Of a stretch of 12,178 nucleotides of DNA, positions 7,022 through 12,178 are shown one piece after another (position 1 is the stretch's first letter; the number at the start of each line of letters is the position of its first letter). The DNA comes from an uncultured Clostridia bacterium (GTDB taxonomy: Bacteria > Bacillota > Clostridia > Oscillospirales > CAG-272). Position numbers and translations under genes: made by a program. Location of the stretch: the NCBI GenBank assembly GCA_904501865.1, contig CAJGCF010000049.1, positions 1-12,178 of the forward strand, in the 5' to 3' direction. The notes under the pieces are model-generated. The model was not told the DNA's origin. It saw only the letters and a program-made list of their open reading frames with translations, and made no database searches.

Positions 7022-7050
7022 ATTATATATCTTTTTGTCCTTATTTGCAA
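7022..7050 (-). promoter_or_regulatory. Promoter of the GNAT acetyltransferase
   Basis: On the minus strand TTGCAA (7050-7045), 17-bp spacer, TATAAT (7027-7022). The same -35 sequence and spacing occur in the hydrolase promoter at 6049-6077. The predicted start is near 7015. Confidence 0.7.
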
Positions 7051-7108
7051 GTAAATTCTGGTACTTGTGTAAATTTTTTTGTTTTTAGGAACAAAATTCG
7101 ATAATATG

Positions 7109-7117
7109 TGTTATAAT
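7109..7117 (+). promoter_or_regulatory. Extended -10 promoter of the small-ORF/Mur ligase operon
   Basis: TGT-TATAAT is a perfect -10 hexamer with a TGn extension. At the 17-bp position the -35 is GAACAA, a poor match, so initiation would depend on the extended -10 or an activator. It diverges from the acetyltransferase promoter at 7022-7050. Confidence 0.6.
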
Positions 7118-7154
7118 ATACGTAAGTGAGTGTATTTTATCGAGAGGAGATAAG

Positions 7155-7526
7155 ATGAACTATCTTGAGAATGATTTTTTACTTCCCGTTATTATTGGAA
7201 GCGACAAAAATTGCACTGAGACAGCAAAAAAGATATATCAGAGCACAAAAATCAAGCCGCATATTTTTTCTGATCGCTTTTCGTGGTATCAAAGGCTATT
7301 TTTCAAGTGCCACAAGATCTTCTCGTTCTCCCATTTAGTGCTTTGCGCAGAGTTGTCCTCATTTCCGTCAAGATTTGAGGAACATTTCACTCCTATTCTT
7401 ATAATTTGTGATGGGCGTGCCGAAAAATTAGTCCACGCCTGCTCCGAGAGAATAGAAAGCATCTACATCACAGTAAAGGCGGAGGATCTATTCTCAGTTG
7501 ATAGCACCGATGCCGAAAGGATATAA
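7155..7526 (+). CDS. Small unrecognised protein upstream of the Mur ligase; possible pre-ATP-grasp-like domain
   Basis: 123 aa. I do not recognise the family with confidence. It is well supported as a gene: GAGGAGA (7144-7150) lies 4 nt before the ATG, an extended -10 promoter precedes it, and its stop lies 4 nt before the ligase ATG. The pattern alternates strands and helices. It opens with LLPVIIGSDKNCTETAKKIY, has an amphipathic aromatic-rich middle (FSWYQRLFFKCHKIF), then FTPILIICDGRAEKLVHAC and ESIYITV. The opening GSD followed by a helix, and the later ILIICD segment, resemble the N-terminal (pre-ATP-grasp) domain of peptide or amino-acid ligases, without the ATP-binding half. This is pattern recognition only. 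No signal peptide or membrane helix; probably cytoplasmic and functionally tied to the ligase. Confidence 0.75.
   Translation: MNYLENDFLLPVIIGSDKNCTETAKKIYQSTKIKPHIFSDRFSWYQRLFFKCHKIFSFSHLVLCAELSSFPSRFEEHFTPILIICDGRAEKLVHACSERIESIYITVKAEDLFSVDSTDAERI
7515..7521 (+). promoter_or_regulatory. Ribosome binding site that fixes the Mur ligase start
   Basis: GAAAGGA lies 9 nt before the ATG at 7531, inside the last codons of the preceding gene. The in-frame TTG at 7498 and ATG at 7510 would overlap that gene and lack a comparable site, and the extra residues do not look like a Mur ligase N-terminus. Confidence 0.65.
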
Positions 7527-7530
7527 AACA

Positions 7531-9048
7531 ATGAAGATAACGGATATTTTAGACAACATAGATGTAAAATCCTCATATATACCCGAATATCTGCACCGCA
7601 GGCTGATCTTATCACTTTGCCACGATTCCCGATTGGCTTCGCCGACCTGTGCATTTTTCTGTAAATTGGGCGCTCTCACAGACGGTCACGCTCACGCAAA
7701 GCACGCCTATTCAAACGGCGCGAGAATATTTGTTGCCGAGCGGCCGCTTGATCTTCCCGATGACGCGGCGGTGATCATTACCTCGGGCTCTGCTGAGGCT
7801 TTGGCCAAACTGTCTGTTATGTTTTACGGTGCGCCTGCCGAAAAAATGAGGATAATTGGTATTACGGGAACCAAGGGCAAGACCACTATTGCCCTTTCCG
7901 CATATTATATTTCGCTTGCAAGCGGCATGAAGGTCGGTTACATAGGTACTAACGGAATTTACTACAACGGCAAGGTATTTGAAACGGCTAACACAACTCC
8001 AGACGTGCTTGAGCTGCAAAAAGCACTTCGCGAAATGCTGGACGACGGAGTGCAGACTGTCTTTATAGAGGTATCCTCGCAAGCACTGTGGCAGAGGCGA
8101 GTCTACGGCATAAAGTTTGACACCTGCGTGTTCACCAATCTTTATGAGGACCACATCGGAGGCTACGAGCATCCGACATTTGACCACTACCGAAACTGCA
8201 AAAAGCTGCTTTTCTCGGATTTTTGCGCAAACAATATAATTGTAAACGCAGATTCCCCGCACGCAGAATACATGCTTGAGGGTGTTACGGGCAAAAACAT
8301 ATTTACGATTTCCGCAAAAGGAAACACCGATTGTTCTCTGTACGCCAAAAACATTATGAGACTCAAAAACGGCATTAAGCCCGGCATCTCCTTTGAATGT
8401 CTCAAGGGTAACGGAAATTCTCTTGACATAAATGAAAAATCTGACGTGTTTATGGCAGTTCCCGGTCTTTACAGCGCGGAAAACGGACTTATCATTATTG
8501 CGATATGTTTGCTCCTCGGAATTAAGCCCGACACTGTTCTGGGCAAGCTGTCCACGCTATGCGTGCCCGGAAGATTTGAGACTGTGACGCTCAAAAGCCG
8601 TCCTAACTCGCTTTTCGTGATAGATTACGCGCATAACGGCGCGAGTCTCAAAGCCGTGCTTGAATCCTTACGGGAATATGAGCCACGCAGAATAATATGT
8701 CTGTTCGGAAGCGTTGGAGGCAGGACCTTCGGTCGCCGCCGAGAGCTTGGAGAGGTGGCGCAGCGTCTCGCGGACATTATAATAATAACCTCTGACAATC
8801 CTAACAACGAGGATCCGCAGAAGGTCATAAACGACATTCGCGATGCGATGGAAGACACGGACAAGCCCGTATATATGATCCCCGACAGACAAGAGGCTAT
8901 TGAGAAGGCCGTTGAGATTGCCGAGGACGGAGATTTTATCCTGCTTGCAGGCAAGGGACACGAGACATATCAGCTTATAAGCGGCAGAAGAGTTCCTTTC
9001 TCGGAAAGAAAAATACTTGAAAAGGCAGATATCATATTTTCCAAATAA
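7531..9048 (+). CDS. murE: MurE-like UDP-MurNAc-tripeptide synthetase (divergent, DNPN motif)
   Basis: 505 aa in the three-domain Mur ligase plan. Domain 1 (about 1-100) binds UDP-MurNAc and has HDSRLASPTCAFF. Domain 2 has the P-loop GITGTKGKTT (110-119), TTPD (155-158), VSSQAL (181-186), TNLYEDH (202-208) and the carbamylated lysine position Lys224. Domain 3 begins near VPGRFE (345-350), with IDYAHNG (364-370), SDNPNNEDP (421-429) and AGKGHETYQ (473-481). MurE adds the third residue of the peptidoglycan stem in an ATP-dependent step. DAP-adding enzymes have DNPR here; Asn425 fits the D(D/N)P(N/A) form described for L-Lys-adding enzymes. Segments GGYEHPTF and GSVGGRTFGRRRELG also depart from the standard. 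It is not in a mur/dcw cluster, so it could be a second, specialised Mur ligase. Translation is likely coupled to the small gene upstream. Confidence 0.8.
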   Translation: MKITDILDNIDVKSSYIPEYLHRRLILSLCHDSRLASPTCAFFCKLGALTDGHAHAKHAYSNGARIFVAERPLDLPDDAAVIITSGSAEALAKLSVMFYGAPAEKMRIIGITGTKGKTTIALSAYYISLASGMKVGYIGTNGIYYNGKVFETANTTPDVLELQKALREMLDDGVQTVFIEVSSQALWQRRVYGIKFDTCVFTNLYEDHIGGYEHPTFDHYRNCKKLLFSDFCANNIIVNADSPHAEYMLEGVTGKNIFTISAKGNTDCSLYAKNIMRLKNGIKPGISFECLKGNGNSLDINEKSDVFMAVPGLYSAENGLIIIAICLLLGIKPDTVLGKLSTLCVPGRFETVTLKSRPNSLFVIDYAHNGASLKAVLESLREYEPRRIICLFGSVGGRTFGRRRELGEVAQRLADIIIITSDNPNNEDPQKVINDIRDAMEDTDKPVYMIPDRQEAIEKAVEIAEDGDFILLAGKGHETYQLISGRRVPFSERKILEKADIIFSK

Positions 9049-9054
9049 AGATAA

Positions 9055-9276
9055 GGGTCCGAGTCATTTAGATACAGAAGGCGTGGTTTGGTCCTCGTAG
9101 GCGTACAAGAGTACGCCAGAGATCCAAAACGCAACTAAAAAGCCACATAAAATGTTAAAATCCGCCGAAAAAATCGGCGGATTTTAACATTTCAAAGACC
9201 AAAACTATATTTTTAAGTTGTTTTTTGTCTAAGTTCCTGAAAGTGGCTTTTGTTCTGCGCTAAATGAAGCGGCTCC
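9055..9276. other. Large nested palindromic element (structured RNA or MITE-like)
   Basis: Almost the whole gap between two convergent genes folds into one nested structure. The ends 9055-9063 and 9268-9276 pair imperfectly, with two adjacent G-A oppositions next to the helix TCATTTAG (9064-9071)/CTAAATGA (9260-9267). Then come CAGAA (9075-9079)/TTCTG (9253-9257), an arm at 9081-9132 capped by GGCGTAC-AAGA-GTACGCC (9100-9117), and AAAAGCCAC (9138-9146)/GTGGCTTTT (9243-9251). That last helix encloses a 19-bp hairpin (9150-9192) and a weaker arm (9196-9230). No ORF or target-site duplication is visible. It could be a MITE-like repeat with terminal inverted repeats of about 25 bp, or a structured RNA. 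Pairings were found by eye, without energy calculation. Confidence 0.65.
9150..9192. terminator. 19-bp perfect hairpin, probable bidirectional terminator
   Basis: 9150-9168 pairs without mismatch to 9174-9192 around an A5 loop; the core is TCCGCCGA. A-rich left and T-rich right arms let the core TCCGCCGA stem act as a terminator in either direction, for the Mur ligase (+) and for the dus-regulator operon (-). The stem is unusually long for a simple terminator. Confidence 0.7.
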
Positions 9277-9280
9277 TTGT

Positions 9281-9943
9281 TTAATTTTTAAGTATATAGC
9301 CCTCGCCGCGAACTGTATATATCAGCTTAAGACCAAGCCTGCTATCAATTTTGCGGCGCAAGTGACATATATAAACGTCGCTTATATTTCCGCTTTCCGC
9401 GCCCAAGATATTGAGCATTCTTTCCCTGCTCACTATATCTCCGCGGTTGGCACAAAGCTCTGAAAGTATCTTGTATTCGCTGTCACTCAATGGAATCCTC
9501 ACCTCTCCCCAGACGGCATGCTTGTCCCTCACGTCGACACTCAAGTACGTTCCCTTGTGGGATTGATATTTCATATTCAATTTATTTTTCTTTCTCTGTA
9601 GCGGCTTTTTCTTGTTCTGTTTTTCTCCGTCAGCGAATATATCATATATGTCTGACATCAGAAACGGTCTATGCAAGAAAACATCACAGGCACCACTTTT
9701 CTCGGGGATCTCCGAGGCATAAAAGCGCGAATATCCTATAAGTGTCGTTTTTTGGGCAAATTCAATTATTTCGTCGTCATAGCAAGTGTCAAGGTCTGCC
9801 AAGGTGTAAAAGCTATCACCCTTGTCCTTTTGGTCCATATGTTCAAGGTCTGATACTATTAAAGCACCGATAGCCTCAAGCTCCAAGGCAAGCATTCTCG
9901 CAAATTTGCTATCCGACGTAACTATGCGTACGTATTTAGGCAT
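9281..9943 (-). CDS. OmpR/PhoB-type response regulator with degenerate receiver
   Basis: 220 aa. The C-terminal half (about 125-220) is a clear OmpR-type winged helix: IPLSDSEYKILSELCANRGDIVSRERML, then the recognition helix VYICHLRRKID and the wing YTVRGEGYIL. The N-terminal half (1-105) has receiver-like spacing but lacks key residues. The usual acidic pair after strand beta-1 reads VTSDS, the phosphoacceptor could be Asp50 or Asp52 in TLADLDT, and the conserved Lys-Pro is replaced by HRPF (Arg92). Phosphorylation is therefore doubtful and the protein may work as an atypical regulator. No sensor kinase is adjacent. The ATG overlaps the last 8 bases of dus, and AGAGGAA stands 6-7 nt upstream, so translation is probably coupled. 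Cytoplasmic DNA-binding protein; targets unknown. Confidence 0.85.
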   Translation of the reverse strand: MPKYVRIVTSDSKFARMLALELEAIGALIVSDLEHMDQKDKGDSFYTLADLDTCYDDEIIEFAQKTTLIGYSRFYASEIPEKSGACDVFLHRPFLMSDIYDIFADGEKQNKKKPLQRKKNKLNMKYQSHKGTYLSVDVRDKHAVWGEVRIPLSDSEYKILSELCANRGDIVSRERMLNILGAESGNISDVYICHLRRKIDSRLGLKLIYTVRGEGYILKN

Positions 9944-10979
9944 GTTCTTCCTCTTTCAAATGAATGTCCTTGAGCTCTTGTATAATATCCTCTATCTCCG
10001 ACGTGGAGCGCGTTTTCATTATCCTATCGCGTGTGGATGCCGCCGAGCGAACTCCCTTTATATAAAGCGCGGCATGCTTCTTTATCTCCGCCGCACTCAC
10101 GTGCTCACCCTTATCCTCACGCATGGTCCTTACATGTTCAAGGCAAGTGTCCATCCTCTCCTCAAACGTGGGTGGCATGTATTCTCTGCCGCTGATACGC
10201 GCGCATATCTCATCGAAAATCCACGGATTTCCAAGAGCACCTCTTCCGATCATAACACCGTCGCACCCCGTTTTTGATATCATTTCAAGCGCATCATCGG
10301 CACAGCATATATCCCCGTTACCCACAACGGCTATATTTACGCTTGATTTAACACTTGCAATAATATCCATATCTATCCCGGGATTGTACATCTCTTCTCG
10401 CGTTCTTGCGTGAACACATATAATCGAGGCTCCTGCGCTCTCAAGCATTCTTGCCATCTCTGCGGCGTTCTTGGAGCTTGCGTCCCATCCTGCGCGAATT
10501 TTGACCGTTACGGGCGTATTTTTAAGAACATTTACGGTAGCGTCGACTATCCTTGCCGCTAAGGACGGATCCTTCATAAGCGCGCTTCCCTCTCCGTTGG
10601 ATACTATCTTATGCATAGGACAGCCCATATTGATGTCTATTGCTACGGGGGACACGGGCGAAGTACAACCTTTATAAGACCGCTCCTCTATCATTTTGGC
10701 AGCTTTGGCTACAAACTCGGGCTCACTTCCAAAAAGCTGTATTGCCATAGGATACTCCTCGGCTCTGACTGCGGCAAGAGGCGCGGTCTTGAGCGCTGAC
10801 TCATCTGTTTTGCGAGTGACTTGCTCATAGCATAGTGCCTTTGCGGACACCATTTCGCTCACCGTATATTCGGCTCCGCGCTCTCGGCATATTTTTCTGA
10901 ACGAATAATCGGTAAAGCCTGCCATAGGAGCTAAAAAAAGTCCCGATTCAAGCTCTGTATTTCCTATCTTTATACTCAC
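9936..10979 (-). CDS. dus: tRNA-dihydrouridine synthase
   Basis: 347 aa from a GTG at 10979. Flavoenzyme of the Dus family, which reduces specific uridines in the D-loop of tRNA with FMN and NAD(P)H. The barrel starts with LFLAPMAGFTDYSFR (14-28). SEMVSAKAL follows at 41-49, QLFGSEPE at 81-88, and the catalytic cysteine is Cys120 in DINMGCPMHKI. FMN and substrate residues include KIRAGWD (160-166), VHARTREEMYNP (189-200), VVGNGDI (218-224) and IGRGALGNPWIF (244-255). The C-terminal helical domain (about 270-347) contacts tRNA. It looks closest to DusB. A segment of roughly ten residues before DINMGC (KGCTSPVSPV) looks longer than usual. It is first in a two-gene operon with an overlapping regulator, an arrangement that recalls dusB-fis of enteric bacteria. 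Confidence 0.93.
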   Translation of the reverse strand: MSIKIGNTELESGLFLAPMAGFTDYSFRKICRERGAEYTVSEMVSAKALCYEQVTRKTDESALKTAPLAAVRAEEYPMAIQLFGSEPEFVAKAAKMIEERSYKGCTSPVSPVAIDINMGCPMHKIVSNGEGSALMKDPSLAARIVDATVNVLKNTPVTVKIRAGWDASSKNAAEMARMLESAGASIICVHARTREEMYNPGIDMDIIASVKSSVNIAVVGNGDICCADDALEMISKTGCDGVMIGRGALGNPWIFDEICARISGREYMPPTFEERMDTCLEHVRTMREDKGEHVSAAEIKKHAALYIKGVRSAASTRDRIMKTRSTSEIEDIIQELKDIHLKEEEHA

Positions 10980-10983
10980 GTTT

Positions 10984-10989
10984 ATCTCC
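10984..10989 (-). promoter_or_regulatory. Ribosome binding site that fixes a GTG start for dus
   Basis: Read on the minus strand, GGAGAT precedes the GTG at 10979; the GGAG core ends 6 nt before it once the ATAAAC spacer is counted. The longer frame begins with a TTG at 10991 that overlaps this site and has no site of its own. Confidence 0.7.
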
Positions 10990-11007
10990 AAAAAAAGTCA
11001 TTACTTA

Positions 11008-11036
11008 ATTGTAACACTTTAATTTATTAATGTCAA
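11008..11036 (-). promoter_or_regulatory. Promoter of the dus-regulator operon
   Basis: On the minus strand TTGACA (11036-11031), 17-bp spacer, TACAAT (11013-11008), with a TGT extended -10. The start would be near 11001, giving a leader of about 22 nt. It lies in the divergent gap with the aminotransferase gene, for which I cannot see an equally clear promoter. Confidence 0.8.
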
Positions 11037-11072
11037 TAGTGCTGTTCTAAAAAATTACACGGAGGCTTATTT

Positions 11073-11921
11073 ATGGAAGATCTCGGCTATTACAACGGGC
11101 GCATCGGGCGGCTTCAGGATATGTCCGTGCCATTTCTCGACAGAGGGCATTTTTTTGGCGACGGCGTATATGAGGTAACCTTGGCAAGAAATTATATCAT
11201 ATATGCTCTGCGCGAGCATATAGACCGTTTATACAGGAGCGCTGCGGCTATTGATATAAACATTCCACTATCCAAAGACGAGCTTGCACAGCTTTTATCA
11301 AAACTTGTAAAAATGCTGGACTATCCAGACCAGCTCGTGTATTTTCAGGTCACACGTGGTACGGGTGTGCGAGGTCACGCATATTCTGACGACATGAGAG
11401 GAAATCTATGGGTAAGCCTTACGCACGGTCAACCAAAAGACATACACAAAAAAATCAACGCCATTACCGCGCATGATACACGTTGGCATCACTGCAATAT
11501 AAAAAGCCTCAATCTCATCCCGAACGTTATGTACGCGCAAAATGCAAAAAATGCCGAGGCTTACGAGACCATTCTCCATCGCGATGGCATGGTTACGGAA
11601 TGCTCACATTCAAACGTGCACATTATAAATCAGAGGGGACATTTTCAAACTCATCCCACAGACGAGCTTATACTTGACGGTATCGCAAGGAGACATTTGA
11701 TACGCGCGTGCCACGAGCTTGGGATAAACGTAGTCGAAGAGCCATTCACCCTTGACGAGATGATGAGCGCAAAAGAGATACTGACGTCATCATCTACTGC
11801 TTTTTGCTATATTTGTGATCAAATCAACGGACAGGCGGTCGGCGGGAAAGCTACGGATATCGCGGAGCTTTTACGGGATACGGTCATCAAGTATTTTATT
11901 GATGCTACGGGAGGAACATAA
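11073..11921 (+). CDS. dat: D-amino-acid (D-alanine) aminotransferase
   Basis: 282 aa, the same length as I recall for the Bacillus enzyme. Fold-type IV PLP transaminase, interconverting D-Ala plus 2-oxoglutarate with pyruvate plus D-Glu and so supplying D-Glu for peptidoglycan. The N-terminus reads YYNGRIGRLQDMSVPFLDRG, then FGDGVYE (28-34). The PLP lysine is Lys144 in NIKSLNLIPNVM, and TECSHSNV (175-182) carries the ring-nitrogen acid Glu176. The pair Arg100-x-His102 in TGVRGHAY corresponds to the carboxylate trap of D-amino-acid transaminases and argues against a branched-chain enzyme. LDGIARRHLI (201-210) and SSSTAF (239-244) contact the phosphate or substrate side. GGAGG (11061-11065) stands 7 nt before the ATG. 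It is a single-gene unit with its own terminator; cytoplasmic. Confidence 0.93.
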   Translation: MEDLGYYNGRIGRLQDMSVPFLDRGHFFGDGVYEVTLARNYIIYALREHIDRLYRSAAAIDINIPLSKDELAQLLSKLVKMLDYPDQLVYFQVTRGTGVRGHAYSDDMRGNLWVSLTHGQPKDIHKKINAITAHDTRWHHCNIKSLNLIPNVMYAQNAKNAEAYETILHRDGMVTECSHSNVHIINQRGHFQTHPTDELILDGIARRHLIRACHELGINVVEEPFTLDEMMSAKEILTSSSTAFCYICDQINGQAVGGKATDIAELLRDTVIKYFIDATGGT

Positions 11922-11924
11922 ATA

Positions 11925-11984
11925 AAAAACATCACCGAGCAGCACGACGCCTTAAGGTCGTTAGCATACGCGGTGATATTTTTA
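11925..11984. terminator. Bidirectional terminator between aminotransferase and DegV genes
   Basis: ATCACCG (11931-11937) pairs with CGGTGAT (11971-11977). Flanking A (11925-11929) and T (11979-11983) runs can extend the stem across one C-A mismatch. A smaller inner hairpin (ACGAC 11944-11948 with GTCGT) sits in the loop. The T-run serves the plus strand and the A-run the convergent gene whose stop is at 11985-11987. Confidence 0.8.
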
Positions 11985-12178
11985 TTATATTTTCTCAAAT
12001 CCCACAAGCATACCGCCGCGTTCAGCGTAAAAGCTACACAAGCCTCCGCAGCCGTATATCTCTATATCCAACTCCTTGAACTCTTGTGCCACCCGGTCTT
12101 TAAGTGTCTGTGCGGCTTTCTCATTCATACAATGGGCTATCCTTATTTTTCCGCCGTTATGTCCGAGCAGGTTCAACT
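11985..12178 (-). CDS. DegV family protein, C-terminal end (5' part outside window)
   Basis: The last 64 codons of a gene entering from the right edge. The segment IRIAHCMNEKAAQTLKDRV followed by EIYGCGGLCSFYAERGGML and a final VGFEKI matches the end of DegV proteins. In that family a helix and a strand lead to a Gly-rich loop (commonly IGAHTGPG) and a terminal strand. DegV proteins bind a fatty acid (as FakB) and present it to the FakA kinase for phosphorylation. The usual GxHxGPG is changed here to GGLCSFYAERGG, so either this is a divergent member or the loop differs. The N-terminal lipid-binding residues are not in the window. Nothing else can be said about start or operon. Confidence 0.7.
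   Translation of the reverse strand, partial: LNLLGHNGGKIRIAHCMNEKAAQTLKDRVAQEFKELDIEIYGCGGLCSFYAERGGMLVGFEKI

Noticed and set aside
6991..7050. Upstream TTG (7050) or ATG (7017) as acetyltransferase start
   Set aside because: The frame there contains the gene's own -35 and -10 elements and no ribosome site; the ATG at 6990 has both a site and a downstream family match.
9116..9126. Nine-base match between 6121-6129 and the complement of 9117-9125 (GGATCTCTG)
   Set aside because: Flanking sequence does not align, so there is no evidence that the two structured regions are copies of one repeat; a match of this length can arise by chance.
11037..11072. A plus-strand promoter for the aminotransferase
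   Set aside because: TATTAA-like hexamers occur upstream near 11025, but no -35 element at acceptable spacing supports a call.

Overview
The window looks like a housekeeping stretch of a low-to-moderate GC Firmicutes chromosome, most likely an uncultured gut clostridium. The reasons are strong AGGAGG-type Shine-Dalgarno sites, sigma-A promoters with 17-bp spacers and often a TGn extended -10, short intrinsic terminators between convergent genes, and the gene set: RqcH/NFACT, a DegV-family protein, D-alanine aminotransferase and an OmpR-type regulator. The clade is inferred; no phylogenetic marker is complete enough to name it. I see no transposase, integrase, phage gene or CRISPR array.

Layout. 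1-750: C-terminal part of a parallel beta-helix protein, closed by a terminator. 774-2609: promoter and rqcH, whose product adds C-terminal alanine tails to nascent chains on stalled 50S subunits. 2650-4958: a consensus promoter, a palindromic candidate operator, a MarR-family regulator and an AMP-forming acyl-CoA/acyl-ACP synthetase, ending in a bidirectional terminator. 4966-6077 (minus): an alpha/beta hydrolase of the acetyl-xylan-esterase-like type with its own promoter. 6183-6361 (minus): tRNA-Arg(CCU) with encoded CCA, a good promoter and a structured trailer. 6385-7050 (minus): a RimJ/RimL-type GNAT acetyltransferase, divergent from 7109-9048, an operon of a small unrecognised protein and a divergent MurE-like Mur ligase. 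9055-9276: a compact, fully nested palindromic element filling the gap between convergent genes. 9281-11036 (minus): a dus (tRNA-dihydrouridine synthase) gene overlapping a regulator with a degenerate receiver, from one promoter. 11073-11984: D-amino-acid aminotransferase and terminator. 11985-12178 (minus): C-terminal end of a DegV-family protein.

How the genes relate. Two cell-wall functions occur, the Mur ligase and the D-amino-acid aminotransferase (a source of D-Glu), but they are not in one operon. Two or three genes touch translation and RNA (rqcH, dus, tRNA-Arg, possibly the RimJ-like acetyltransferase). The MarR-synthetase pair looks like a self-contained fatty-acid activation unit. 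The observations most worth following are the roughly 220-nt folded element at 9055-9276, the non-DAP-type specificity motif in the Mur ligase together with its small partner, the MarR operator, and the dus-regulator overlap.
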